Source: Butyricicoccus_B sp017886875 (GTDB lineage Bacteria; Bacillota; Clostridia; Oscillospirales; Butyricicoccaceae). Taken from it: a stretch of 64,000 nt of DNA. Both the position numbers and the translations under genes were made by a program. Where the stretch lies: contig OZ007036.1 in the NCBI GenBank assembly GCA_963931655.1, positions 248,001 through 312,000 on the forward strand, written 5' to 3'. The notes under the pieces are model-generated. The model had not been told where the DNA came from and did not search any database. It was given only the letters and a program-made list of their open reading frames with translations. Of this stretch, positions 44,612-54,326 are shown piece after piece. Every line of letters starts with the position of its first letter. The first letter of the stretch is position 1.

Positions 44612-45898
44612 ATGCTATTTGAACATATTGATTATTTAGATGAAAATTTTGAAGTACAAAAAAATGCATTTATCGGAATTAAAGACGGTAAAATAGCTTA
44701 TATTGGCACTGAAAAGCCACAAGAGGACTTTGGAGAAGTATATAACGGAAAACATGGTCTTATGATGTCGGGCTTTGTGAATGCACATTCACATGCACCT
44801 ATGACTTTACTTCGTGGTTATGGTGAAAATTTGCCACTTGATAGATGGCTAAATGAAAAAATATTTCCATTTGAAGATAAACTTACTGATAGTGCTATTG
44901 CGGCATCAACAACTTTAGCTTGTGCAGAAATGATTAGATTTGGTACAGTTTCATTTTCTGATATGTATTTCTTTAGTCAGACAATGGCAAAAAGCATTTT
45001 AGATAGCGGAATTAAATGTAATTTAAGCAGAGGGCTTACAGTTTTCAGCGACCAAGATTATGAACAGCTTGAAGCTTATAAAGATAATATGGATTTGCTT
45101 AAAAACTATCAAAATGCAGGTAATGGCAGACTTAAAATTGATTTATGTATTCATGGCGAGTATACAACAACACCAAAAGTTGTTGAAGCTGTTGCAAAAC
45201 ATGCAAAAAGTGAAAATGTTAATGTGCATATCCATCTATCAGAAACAAAGAAAGAACATGAAGAATGCAAACAACGCCATGGCAAAACACCAGCTAAATA
45301 TTTTGCTGATTTAGGATTATTTGACCAGCCTACAACTGCGGCTCATTGTGTGTGGGTAGAAGATGAAGATATTGAGCTGTTTAAAAAGTATGGTGTAACT
45401 GTTGCATGTAATCCAGTGAGCAATATGAAACTTGCATCTGGTTTTGCACCTATTCCAAAAATGCTTGAAAAGGGTATAAATATTGCACTTGGTACAGATG
45501 GTTGTGCATCTAATAATAATTTAAATATTATGCAGGATTTATATTTGTTTGCACTTCTTTACAAAGGTGTTACAGGTGACCCAACAATTGTTACACCTAA
45601 ACAGGCACTTAGTGCAGCAACTTTAAACGGCTTTAAATCACAAGGCAGAATGGATAGCGGTAAAATTGCAGTAGGTCAAAAAGCTGATATTATTGTTATT
45701 AATACAGATGTGCCTAATATGTATCCTGCAACTGATATAGCTTGTAATCTTGTTTATGCTGCACAGGGAAGTGATATCAAGCTGACTATGGTAGATGGTA
45801 AGGTGCTTTATAAAGATGGTGAATATTTAACTATTGATATTGAAAAAGCAAAAGCACAAACTCAAATGCATACAGATGCGATTTTACAGCAGCTTTAA
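44612..45898 (+). CDS. mtaD: 5'-methylthioadenosine/S-adenosylhomocysteine deaminase
   Basis: 428 aa amidohydrolase. Metal ligands: HSHAP (NAHSHAPMTLL, ~58-68), HGEYTT, HIHLSETKKEHEEC, and GTDGCASNNNLN with the catalytic Asp. These fit the MtaD/SAH deaminase family, which converts S-adenosylhomocysteine or methylthioadenosine to the inosyl form. It sits 20 bp before purine nucleoside phosphorylase, consistent with a purine salvage/SAH recycling operon. Confidence 0.88.
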   Translation: MLFEHIDYLDENFEVQKNAFIGIKDGKIAYIGTEKPQEDFGEVYNGKHGLMMSGFVNAHSHAPMTLLRGYGENLPLDRWLNEKIFPFEDKLTDSAIAASTTLACAEMIRFGTVSFSDMYFFSQTMAKSILDSGIKCNLSRGLTVFSDQDYEQLEAYKDNMDLLKNYQNAGNGRLKIDLCIHGEYTTTPKVVEAVAKHAKSENVNVHIHLSETKKEHEECKQRHGKTPAKYFADLGLFDQPTTAAHCVWVEDEDIELFKKYGVTVACNPVSNMKLASGFAPIPKMLEKGINIALGTDGCASNNNLNIMQDLYLFALLYKGVTGDPTIVTPKQALSAATLNGFKSQGRMDSGKIAVGQKADIIVINTDVPNMYPATDIACNLVYAAQGSDIKLTMVDGKVLYKDGEYLTIDIEKAKAQTQMHTDAILQQL

Positions 45899-45919
45899 TT
45901 TTAAGAGGTGAATAAAACT

Positions 45920-46735
45920 ATGTATGAAAAGATTATAGTTGCGGCTGATTATATAAAAAGTAAACTTGATAAAATGCCTAAAATCGGTATTATTTTAGGC
46001 TCTGGACTTCAACCACTTGCAGATGAAATTAAATCACCTATTATTATTAACTACTCAGATGTGCCAAATATGCCTTTTGCAAGTGCTCCAGGTCATATTG
46101 CCCGCTTTGTGTGTGGTGAGATAGAGGGAAAACAGGTTATTTGTATGCAGGGTAGACTTCATGGCTATGAAGGTCATCAGCCAGAAGATATTGTTTTCCC
46201 AGTTAGAGTTATGAAGTTTTTAGGTGTAAAAACTCTTATTTTAACTAATGCATCGGGTGGTATAAACACTAATTATTCAGTGGGCGATTTTATGATGATT
46301 ACTGACCATATAAATTTTACAGGTAAAAGCCCGCTTACAGGTAAAAATGATGATAGAATTGGACCACGTTTTCATGATATGACTTTCACATATACACCAG
46401 CTTTACAAGAAATTGCAAGAAACGCGTCAAAGAAAACAGGCATAAAACTACATGAGGGTGTTTATATTGGAGTTAATGGGCCACAATTTGAAACCCCAGC
46501 AGAAATTAGAGCTTTTAGAACTTTAGGTGCAGATGCAGTTGGTATGTCAACTATATTTGAAGCGATTGAAGCGGCTCATTGCTCTATAAATGTACTTGGT
46601 ATAGCTATGATTACTAATATGGCAGCGGGAATTGTTATGAAAGAGCTATCTGGAAGTGAAGTAAATGAAACAGCAGATAATCGTGGTGAAGCCTTTAGAA
46701 GACTTGTAAAGGCGATTATTGTAGAAATATCTTGA
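45920..46735 (+). CDS. punA: Purine nucleoside phosphorylase
   Basis: 271 aa from ATG 45920 (AAGAGGTGAATAAAACT). Trimeric PNP signatures: IGIILGSGLQPLAD, the phosphate-binding RLHGYEGHQPEDI, LILTNASGGINTNY, and GVYIGVNGPQFETPAEIRAF. It cleaves (deoxy)inosine/guanosine to base and ribose-1-phosphate. Operon partner of the deaminase upstream. Confidence 0.93.
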   Translation: MYEKIIVAADYIKSKLDKMPKIGIILGSGLQPLADEIKSPIIINYSDVPNMPFASAPGHIARFVCGEIEGKQVICMQGRLHGYEGHQPEDIVFPVRVMKFLGVKTLILTNASGGINTNYSVGDFMMITDHINFTGKSPLTGKNDDRIGPRFHDMTFTYTPALQEIARNASKKTGIKLHEGVYIGVNGPQFETPAEIRAFRTLGADAVGMSTIFEAIEAAHCSINVLGIAMITNMAAGIVMKELSGSEVNETADNRGEAFRRLVKAIIVEIS

Positions 46736-46838
46736 TATTTGGACATAAAAAGTTAACATAAATTATAGCCTAGGGTTGTTTACTTTCGCATGATAATATG
46801 TTAAGATAATTCCAGTAAGTGTTTATGGAGGTGTCAAT

Positions 46839-47135
46839 ATGAACGGTAAACTGAAAGATGTTCATATGGATCAGCTTTTTGCAGGAATTATGTCCTTACA
46901 ATCTATTGAGGAGTGCTATAATTTCTTTGAAGATTTATGTACAATAACCGAACTTCGTGCTATGGCACAGCGTTTTCAGGTTGCAAAAATGCTTGACCAA
47001 GGTCAAATTTATAGCGATATTGTGCAGGAAACAGGTGCAAGTACCGCTACTATTAGTAGAGTAAATAAGTGCCTTGTTTATGGCACAGATGGCTATCGTA
47101 TGGTGCTAGACCGCACTCAGGAGTCGGAAGATTAA
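46839..47135 (+). CDS. YerC/YecD family TrpR-like protein
   Basis: 98 aa. TrpR-type helix-turn-helix: TELRAMAQRFQVAKMLDQGQ then IVQETGASTATISRVNKCL. It starts at 46839 after TGGAGGTG. The family binds DNA but its regulon is unclear. The following methyltransferase starts 2 bp after its stop. Confidence 0.88.
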   Translation: MNGKLKDVHMDQLFAGIMSLQSIEECYNFFEDLCTITELRAMAQRFQVAKMLDQGQIYSDIVQETGASTATISRVNKCLVYGTDGYRMVLDRTQESED

Positions 47136-47137
47136 AA

Positions 47138-47887
47138 ATGAATAGCTATCGTTTTTTATCATCGTATTATGACAAATTTACTGATGATGTCGGATATGAA
47201 AAATGGGCTGATTTTTTTGAAAAAATATTTGAAAAAGAAGGTTTAAAACCACATTTAGTTGTAGATTTAGCCTGTGGTACAGGTACTCTTACCGCAGAAA
47301 TGACAAAACGTGGTTATGAGATGATTGGCGTGGACGCTTCAGCAGAAATGCTTATGCAAGCGATGAATCAAACAATTGATTTGACTCCACGCCCTATTTT
47401 TTTAAACCAACGAATGGAAAACCTTGATTTATTCGGAACAGTTGATGCATGTTTATGTTGTCTTGATAGCATAAACTATGTAACTGATGAAAATGCACTT
47501 AAAACAGCTTTTGAAAAAGTGCATTTGTTTTTAGAGCCTAACGGGATATTTATTTTTGACGTTAACACAAAGAATAAATTTGATTATATGAACGGTCAGT
47601 GCTATGTTCGTGAAGATGAAGATGTTTTTTGTGTATGGCAGGTTTCATTTGATGGTGAAATTTGTGAATATAATTTCGATATTTTTGAAAAATCAGGCAC
47701 AAAATGGACAAGACTAGAGGAACAACATTTAGAAAAATATTATTCATCAGAAAAACTATGTAAAATGCTATCTGATGCGGGTTTTATTGATATAAAGATG
47801 TATGCAGAACTCAGTTTTGAGCCAATAAATCAAAATGAAAATAGAATTTTTATTTCAGCAAGAAAGAGGAAGCTAACTAATGAGTGA
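47138..47887 (+). CDS. Class I SAM-dependent methyltransferase
   Basis: 249 aa from ATG 47138, directly after the YerC stop. It begins with SSYYDKFTDDVGYEKWADF, then VVDLACGTGTLTAEM (motif I), GVDASAEML and VDACLCCLDSINYV. This is the widespread YqeM/CmoA-like family of small-molecule or tRNA-related methyltransferases; the substrate is unknown. It overlaps hslO by 8 bp, so the three genes are probably one operon. Confidence 0.85.
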   Translation: MNSYRFLSSYYDKFTDDVGYEKWADFFEKIFEKEGLKPHLVVDLACGTGTLTAEMTKRGYEMIGVDASAEMLMQAMNQTIDLTPRPIFLNQRMENLDLFGTVDACLCCLDSINYVTDENALKTAFEKVHLFLEPNGIFIFDVNTKNKFDYMNGQCYVREDEDVFCVWQVSFDGEICEYNFDIFEKSGTKWTRLEEQHLEKYYSSEKLCKMLSDAGFIDIKMYAELSFEPINQNENRIFISARKRKLTNE

Positions 47888-48755
47888 TAAGCGTATTCGA
47901 GCTATTGCAAAGGACGCTGCAATTCAAATAACCGCTGTAACCAGTATAGAAACAGTTGAAAGAGCAAGACAAATTCATCAAACATTGCCAACAGCTACAG
48001 CTGCTCTTGGTAGAGTGCTTACTATTTGCTCAATAATGGGTAGTCAGCTTAAAGTAGATGATGGCTCTGTTACAATTCAGTTTAAGGGTAATGGTCCATT
48101 AGGTTCGGTTGTTTGTGTATCTGATAGTGAGGGTAATGTGCGTGGATATCTGCAAAACCCTGCTTGTGATTTACCACTTAGACCAGATGGAAAACTAAAT
48201 GTTGGTGCGGGAATTGGTCAAGGTTATCTAATGGTAATCAAGGATATTGGACTTAAAGACCCTGTAACTGGCACAACTGTGCTTGTAAATGGTGAAATAG
48301 CAGAAGATATAACTCGTTATTTTGTTGAAAGTGAGCAAATTCCATCGGCATGTGCTTTAGGTGTGCTGGTTGGAACAGCACAGCAAGTTAAACAAGCAGG
48401 TGGATATTTAGTTCAGCTTATGCCAGGATATACAGAAAGTGATATTGATAAGCTTGAAGAAAATATTAAAAATGCTGGTGCAATGACTGCTATGCTTGAA
48501 GCAGGTATGACACTTGAGCAAATTGTTTATAAAGTATTTGATGGCTTTGATGTTGAAATTTTAGAAAAGTCTGAGTTTGAATATCGTTGTAATTGTAGCC
48601 GTGATAAGGTTATAAGAGCACTTATAAGCATGGGAAGAAAAGAACTTACCGAGCTTATGAATGAGCAGAAAAATACTGAAATTACATGTCAATTTTGTGA
48701 TAAGGTTTACTCTTTTACAAGTGATGAAATTGGTGAGCTTTTAGATAAGATTTAG
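47880..48755 (+). CDS. hslO: Hsp33 redox-regulated chaperone
   Basis: 291 aa. The substrate-binding core is normal (GNGPLGSVVCVSDSEGNVRGY, quoted within 60-85; GAGIGQGYLMVIKD), and the C-terminal zinc motif is CNCS...CQFC. In Hsp33, oxidation releases this zinc and activates holdase activity. The gene ends with a strong terminator. Confidence 0.95.
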   Translation: MSDKRIRAIAKDAAIQITAVTSIETVERARQIHQTLPTATAALGRVLTICSIMGSQLKVDDGSVTIQFKGNGPLGSVVCVSDSEGNVRGYLQNPACDLPLRPDGKLNVGAGIGQGYLMVIKDIGLKDPVTGTTVLVNGEIAEDITRYFVESEQIPSACALGVLVGTAQQVKQAGGYLVQLMPGYTESDIDKLEENIKNAGAMTAMLEAGMTLEQIVYKVFDGFDVEILEKSEFEYRCNCSRDKVIRALISMGRKELTELMNEQKNTEITCQFCDKVYSFTSDEIGELLDKI

Positions 48756-48763
48756 TTTTTTAA

Positions 48764-48802
48764 ACGTTCACAGTACATATACTGTGCTGTGAACGTATTT
48801 TT
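48764..48802 (+). terminator. Terminator after hslO
   Basis: ACGTTCACAG/CTGTGAACGT stem followed by ATTTTTTATA. Confidence 0.85.
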
Positions 48803-48991
48803 TATATATTTTCATAGTGGCAAGGAGGATTATAGACAATGAATAGTATGCTGAATTTAACTAAAAGTCGCAAGAATTCCCCCACTTCTAAAGTGGTAGG
48901 ATGAATTGCGTTGTTTTTCTTATATCAAAAAGATGCGTTATAATAAATCAAATATATAACAAAAATATATCAAAGACCAAGGTGGAAAGAT

Positions 48992-50086
48992 ATGAACAAA
49001 GCCTATAAGTTTAGAATTTACCCAAATGCAGAACAAAAAGAACTGCTTGCCAAAACATTTGGTTGTGTTCGTTTTATATATAATAAAATGCTTGCCGATA
49101 AGATTGAACACTATAAAAATACGGGTGAAAAACTTAATAACACACCAGCTCAATACAAAAAAGAGTTTGAATGGTTAAAAGAAGTTGATAGCCTTGCACT
49201 TGCTAATGCACAACTAAATTTGCAAACGGCATATAATAACTTTTTCCGCTCTAAAAGTATTGGTTTTCCTAAATTCAAGTCCAAGAAGTCCAATCATAAA
49301 AGTTACACGACCAATTGTACAAATGGCAATATAAAACTTATTGATGGTTATATTGTATTACCTAAACTTGGTAAGGTAAAAATAAAACAACACCGCAATA
49401 TACAGGCAGATTACAAATTAAAATCTGTAACGGTCAGTCAAAGTCCAAGTGGTAAATATTTTGTAAGCGTACTTTTTGAATATGAAAGCGTAGTAATAAA
49501 GAAAGAACCTAAAACATTTTTAGGACTTGATTACTCTATGCATGAACTGTATGTGGATAGCAACGGAAATGAGCCTTGTTATCCTAAATATTATCGTAAA
49601 TCAGAAAAAAGATTAAAAAGAGCACAGCAAAAGCTGTCTAAAATGCAAAAAGGCTCTAAAAACCGTGATAAGCAACGTAAAAAGGTTGCAATTCTACATG
49701 AGAAGGTTGCAAACCAAAGAAAAGATTTTCTGCACAAGCTATCAAGGCAGATAACCAATGTCTATGATTATGTGTGCATTGAAAGTCTGAATATGCAAGC
49801 TATGTCACAATCCTTAAATTTTGGCAAATCCGTACATGATAATGGTTGGGGCATGTTTACCACGTATCTTAAATACAAATTGGAAGATATGGGTAAACAA
49901 CTTGTAAAGGTTGATAAGTTTTTTGCAAGTTCTCAAGTTTGTAATGTATGTGGTTACAAAAACTCAGAAGTGAGAAACTTATCTATTAGAGAATGGGATT
50001 GTCCAAACTGCAAAACACATCATAACAGAGATGTAAATGCTGCTATCAATATCAGAAATGAAGGAATGCGATTAGTAAACGCATAA
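48992..50086 (+). CDS. tnpB: TnpB RNA-guided nuclease
   Basis: 364 aa. RuvC-type catalytic residues are all present: D180 (FLGLDYSMH), E264 (CIESLNM) and D347 (HHNRDVNAA). The zinc finger is C317/C320 (CNVCG) and C337/C340 (CPNC). The N-terminus KAYKFRIYPN is typical of the family. TnpB is guided by omega-RNA from the element's right end and cuts the donor-free site next to a short TAM. The start has GGTGGAAAGATATG upstream. Confidence 0.93.
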   Translation: MNKAYKFRIYPNAEQKELLAKTFGCVRFIYNKMLADKIEHYKNTGEKLNNTPAQYKKEFEWLKEVDSLALANAQLNLQTAYNNFFRSKSIGFPKFKSKKSNHKSYTTNCTNGNIKLIDGYIVLPKLGKVKIKQHRNIQADYKLKSVTVSQSPSGKYFVSVLFEYESVVIKKEPKTFLGLDYSMHELYVDSNGNEPCYPKYYRKSEKRLKRAQQKLSKMQKGSKNRDKQRKKVAILHEKVANQRKDFLHKLSRQITNVYDYVCIESLNMQAMSQSLNFGKSVHDNGWGMFTTYLKYKLEDMGKQLVKVDKFFASSQVCNVCGYKNSEVRNLSIREWDCPNCKTHHNRDVNAAINIRNEGMRLVNA

Positions 50087-50197
50087 CCAATACTGAACCG
50101 TGGGACACACGGGAATAGCTCGTTGATACTGTGTTCGTTGGAACACTTGAGCGAGAAGCCCCCGCCTCTATGCTTGCATAGGCGGTGGGAGTATGTC
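50087..50197 (+). ncRNA. Candidate omega-RNA/right end of the TnpB element
   Basis: This segment contains the imperfect hairpins CCCGTGGGACACACGGG and CCGCCTCTATG...CATAGGCGG, ending at the element boundary. In known TnpB systems the RNA scaffold covers the 3' end of tnpB and the right end, with the guide beginning at the boundary, here ACCACCAGAGG of citrate synthase. Only the position and structure support this. Confidence 0.5.
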
Positions 50198-51540
50198 ACC
50201 ACCAGAGGTTGAACAGCTTGCAAACCTTTGCAAAGATAATAGCCGCATAAACAGTCAGCTTTATATAGAAAAACATGTAAAGCGTGGACTGAGAGATATT
50301 GATGGTAATGGTGTTGTCGCAGGACTAACTAATATTTCAGAGATTATTTCTAAAAAAATAGTCAATGGAAAAGAAGTTTCCTGTGATGGCGAACTTTATT
50401 ATCGTGGCTATGATATACATGACCTTGTTAAAGGTTTTATTAGTGAAGACCGCAAAGGCTTTGAAGAAACAACATTTTTATTGTTATTTGGACAGCTACC
50501 TAACAAAAAGCAACTATCAGAATTTAGAACGCTTTTAGCTCATGGTAGAACTTTACCTACAAATTTTGTTCGTGATGTTGTTATGAAAGCGGCTACACAT
50601 GACCTTATGAATAGCTTGTCAAGAAGTGTGTTAACTTTAGCATCTTATGATAATTGTTGTGATGATTTAAGCTTACCTAATGTACTTCGTCAGTGTTTAA
50701 TGCTTATTTCTGTATTTCCGCTCCTTGCTGTTTATTCTTATCATGCATATAACCATTATGAATGTGGTGGAAGTATGTATATACATTATCCATCAAATAG
50801 CCTGTCAACTGCTAGTAATATACTGCGTATTTTAAGACCAGATATGCAATATACACCCCTTGAGTCAAAAGTATTAGACCTTGCTTTAGTGTTGCATATG
50901 GAGCATGGAGGAGGCAATAATTCATCATTTACAACTCATGTTGTTACATCTTCTGGTACTGATACATATTCAGCTATTTCAGCAGCACTTGGCAGCCTAA
51001 AAGGTCCTAAACATGGTGGTGCTAATATTAAAGTTGTACAGATGATAAGAGATTTAAAGCAAAATGTATCTGATATAACCGATGAGCAAGAAGTGAGAAA
51101 TTATCTGCGTAAATTACTACATAAAGAGGCATTTGATAAAAAAGGGCTTATTTATGGTATTGGTCATGCAGTTTATTCACTTTCAGACCCAAGAGCACAG
51201 ATTTTTAAAGGCTTTGTCGGTCAGCTTGCACATGAAAAGGGTAGAGATGAAGATTTTGCACTCTATGAAATGGTAGAGCGTTTAGCACCACAGGTTATTT
51301 GTGAAGAACGTAAAATTTATAAAGGTGTAAGTGCAAATGTAGACTTTTATTCTGGTTTTGTATATTCTATGCTTAATTTACCGCTTGAGCTTTATACACC
51401 TATGTTTGCAGCTGCAAGAATAGTCGGTTGGAGTGCTCACAGACTAGAGGAGCTTATAAATACGGATAAGATAATAAGACCTGCATATTTATCAATTCAT
51501 CAACAAAATGAATATAAACCTATGAAAGATAGATAAAACA

Positions 51541-51574
51541 AAAGAACTCACAGTCAAACGATTGTGAGTTCTTT
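51541..51574 (+). terminator. Terminator after citrate synthase
   Basis: AAAGAACTCACA/TGTGAGTTCTTT stem, ending in a T-run. Confidence 0.8.
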
Positions 51575-51597
51575 AACATTTAAAGTAAAAAAATCCT

Positions 51598-51609
51598 CTT
51601 GACAATGCG
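51598..51609. other. Left attachment site (attL core)
   Basis: CTTGACAATGCG is repeated exactly at 61976-61987. The preceding bases are also similar (a run of A, then TCCT versus CCCA). The two sites enclose the tyrosine recombinase and the atypical region between them. Confidence 0.75.
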
Positions 51610-51751
51610 GCAAATATGTATAAACCATAAAATCCGATATTTACGACATATAAACAATAAATTTTGTCTATAAATCAATAAATACCGAACTTTTATGGAC
51701 TATAAACTGTATTTACTGTGTTAGCAAATGTAAGCTATAAATGCCATCATA

Positions 51752-53209
51752 TCAGCTAATTTTACTAACGATAGAGGATATGCTTTCAGCACTTTTAATC
51801 ATCAACTTATCTGTCACAGTCGTATAAACATTAGAAGTTATACTTATACTAGAATGACCTAAAATACGACTTATAACAGTCATATCCACACAATTTTCCA
51901 ACATCATAGAGGCAAATGTATGTCTTAAATCGTGAAATTTTACTCTATTGCTACTTTCATTTAACTTTTTATTCATATACTTACTCATTTGTTGACGTAG
52001 TGTGTTAAGGTTGATTAAATAACCAAAACTATCTACAAATATGTATTCTTTTGTACCATGCTCAGCTATTCTTTCAGACAATTTGCTATTATGTTCAACA
52101 TAGCTTTTCCAATCACATATAATCTTATAAACATCATCACCAACAACGATTATTCGATTACTACTATTACTCTTAGTTGAACCAGGTACATATGGTCTAT
52201 TATTCTTATCATGTGGAATATAATTACCATTTTTAACCAATGCTCTTTGTATATGAATTTCATACAGTGTATTACCATCTTCATGCTTTTCAGATATATC
52301 AGACCACTTTAAAGCACATAACTCACTAATTCTCAATCCAGATGCAAGCAACAACTTAATTATAGTTGAGTATCTAATATTATCTTTAAATACATTTATT
52401 AACGTATTAACATAATTCAATGGTAAAAACCTAGCATCTCTGTCAGTAGGTTTACCAGTTGGAACTGTAGGCTTATCTAGCATAGGACTTGTATTTTTAT
52501 GTATATACCTATATTTCTCAGCATACCAAAACATATTAACAAGTACCTTTGACCTTATGCTATAAACAGACTGTGAATATTCTCCATCTCTTTGACTCTG
52601 CTTCCATTTGAAATATCTTTCTATATCATCAAATCTAATATCACCAATATATTTATCACCCATAAACTCTTTGATTTCAGCATATGGATAGTAATAACTA
52701 TCTAATGTCTTTTGAGAAACAGTCTCTTTCTTATACTCCCACCATTTATCAGCAACCTCTGATAATGTTATTTTACATTGGTTATTATTACATTGAATAC
52801 TTGGTTCATTCTTTACATATGTAGTACCATTTATAAATGCATTGTATTTGTCCATAACCTCATCAGTCGTTTTACCACCAAATACTTTTCTCTTTTTACC
52901 CTCTGGGGTTTGTATATATGGTGCAATTTCAAAACGCTTTCTAGCTTTATTCCAATATGGTTGTGCGTTACTTTTACTCATGATTATGACCTCCTTTTTT
53001 GAATGTTGGGAGGGTACCTCATAATCAATTATATTGTCAATAGGGGATTTACCCATAAACTTATACAAATCAATCCTCTTAATCTTATCTTTATTACTAC
53101 CTATGGCAACTAAATCATTAGAGTTTATAAAATCCTTAACACTATCAACACTAACATTTAGCACAGTTGCAACCTCATCAAGTGTATAAATCTGTTTGAT
53201 ATTATCCAT
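51752..53209 (-). CDS. Tyrosine recombinase with N-terminal excisionase-type HTH
   Basis: 485 aa from ATG 53209 (GAGGTG 7 bp upstream). Residues ~5-50 are an excisionase-like helix-turn-helix (IYTLDEVATVLNVSVDSVKD). The phage-type integrase follows: SAM-like core-binding domain (~130-220) and catalytic domain with Arg in SGLRISELCAL, HDLRHTFAS, LGHSSI, and Tyr in NVYTTV. An internal ATG (52981) with a perfect GGAGG could yield the integrase alone (409 aa). It probably integrates and excises the element between 51598 and 61987. Confidence 0.9.
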   Translation of the reverse strand: MDNIKQIYTLDEVATVLNVSVDSVKDFINSNDLVAIGSNKDKIKRIDLYKFMGKSPIDNIIDYEVPSQHSKKEVIIMSKSNAQPYWNKARKRFEIAPYIQTPEGKKRKVFGGKTTDEVMDKYNAFINGTTYVKNEPSIQCNNNQCKITLSEVADKWWEYKKETVSQKTLDSYYYPYAEIKEFMGDKYIGDIRFDDIERYFKWKQSQRDGEYSQSVYSIRSKVLVNMFWYAEKYRYIHKNTSPMLDKPTVPTGKPTDRDARFLPLNYVNTLINVFKDNIRYSTIIKLLLASGLRISELCALKWSDISEKHEDGNTLYEIHIQRALVKNGNYIPHDKNNRPYVPGSTKSNSSNRIIVVGDDVYKIICDWKSYVEHNSKLSERIAEHGTKEYIFVDSFGYLINLNTLRQQMSKYMNKKLNESSNRVKFHDLRHTFASMMLENCVDMTVISRILGHSSISITSNVYTTVTDKLMIKSAESISSIVSKIS

Positions 53210-53218
53210 TAACAGCAC

Positions 53219-53911
53219 CTCACATTTTTAAATTTATATACCTTATATAAAAATGCTCTAAATAATGCTGTACTCAAAATTGATATACACTATACAATTT
53301 TATATGCTATAATTCTAAAATTTCCCTAAAACTAAATTTCTTTTCCTATCCACCATTCTTAAAACATCTGTCTGTTCAATATACAAAAACATTGGACATA
53401 CCTTTATTTTTTCAAAATCCTTATTTTAACCCCATATTTTCAAAATATCTAATCAAATGGTCAATAAAAAACCTATCTTTGTAAAATTAAATTCCTTATC
53501 ATGAAATAAATACACCATAAAACCATTTTTTAATACAACTAATCTATCTCATATGTATATATCTATCATGACCTTAATACTTTTCATATGATTGGTTTAC
53601 CTACAATGAATAGGGGAGAGGTACTTTAACTACCATATCCATGTTATATGCTTTTATAAACTAGTCAACTATTTGATATCAAATACACATTTAATATTTA
53701 ATCTATAATCTTATACAAATATGACTAATAAACAGTATTAGTCTATAACTCTTACAGACTACACTTTTTACAACTAGTCTAACAAATGTATTATATATCT
53801 CTATATACTAATAAAAGCAGATGCATATGAATACATCTGCTTTTATATACAAATGGCAAACAGTTCAACGTCTTATAAACTTGAACATATAGTGACAGTA
53901 TCACTATTATA
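53219..53911. other. AT-rich non-coding stretch in the element
   Basis: 693 bp with no ORF of note. It contains a terminator hairpin at 53812-53846. No repeat or structured RNA was recognised otherwise. Confidence 0.35.
53812..53846 (-). terminator. Terminator downstream of the 66-aa gene
   Basis: AAAAGCAGATG/CATCTGCTTTT stem with a short loop and T-rich flanks on both strands. Confidence 0.75.
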
Positions 53912-54112
53912 TTATTGAAATCCTTCTTTCTTAACTATGTCATTTACAGCGGAATTGACAGCATCTGATGCATTATTCCTCTTTTTTAAAGCATCTAATA
54001 GATACTCCACACCACAACTATCACCAGTAATCTCTTGCTTTAAAGTAGCACCACATAAATGCCCAGTAACATCATCAGTAACACCGAACCCGTTAATTAA
54101 CTCAATACGCAT
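53912..54112 (-). CDS. Small hypothetical protein
   Basis: 66 aa with CAAGGAGGTTC upstream of ATG 54112. It has two cysteines (LCGATLK, DSCGVEYL) and a helical, Lys-rich C-terminus. No family was recognised. It lies between the secreted protein gene and the integrase, and the spacing from both suggests it is a separate transcript. Confidence 0.5.
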   Translation of the reverse strand: MRIELINGFGVTDDVTGHLCGATLKQEITGDSCGVEYLLDALKKRNNASDAVNSAVNDIVKKEGFQ

Positions 54113-54262
54113 AATAATTTTGAACCTCCTTGAAAATCAATTCTCTGATAAATCTATTTATCTTTTTAATTTATACATCATATATTTTAATGTCGTTTTT
54201 CACGTCCAACATATAAATTGAACGCTCTATACCTTTTAACTATGTATCTATTCTATATAGGC

Positions 54263-54293
54263 AAAAAAATAACACTCTCCAAACTAGAGAATG
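54263..54293 (-). terminator. Terminator after the secreted-protein gene
   Basis: CATTCTCT/GGAGAGTG stem (two G-T pairs) followed on the minus strand by TTATTTTTTT. Confidence 0.7.
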
Positions 54294-54326
54294 CCTTACC
54301 AATAAACCTATTTTCTATTTTAACTA

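Larger units (their letters stand above)
48862..50197 (+). mobile_element. IS200/IS605-superfamily element carrying only tnpB
   Basis: Ends inferred by restoring the citrate synthase frame. The left end has a hairpin CCCACTTC/TAAAGTGGT (~48880-48897); the right end has CCCCCGCCTCTATG/CATAGGCGG (~50159-50186). It lies directly after TTTAAC with no target duplication, as usual for this superfamily. There is no tnpA, so mobility would need a transposase from elsewhere. The ~110 bp after tnpB probably encode the omega-RNA scaffold, which would run into citrate synthase sequence as guide. Confidence 0.85.
48839..51536 (+). pseudogene. Citrate synthase gene interrupted by a TnpB transposon
   Basis: The native start (ATG 48839, AAGGAGG upstream) encodes MNSMLNLT and then meets the transposon; reading on gives a stop at codon 22. 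The rest, 50193-51536 (447 aa), is an intact citrate synthase: GLTNISEIISKK, CDGELYYRGYDIHDL, LLLFGQLPNKKQL, HGGGNNSSF, LKGPKHGGANIKV and the GIGHAVY...DPRA segment. Removing 48862-50197 restores MNSMLNLTPPEVEQLANLC in frame. An ATG at 50193 from the element itself starts a product lacking only those eight residues, so enzyme may still be made. It condenses acetyl-CoA and oxaloacetate; a 2-methylcitrate role is possible. Confidence 0.85.
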
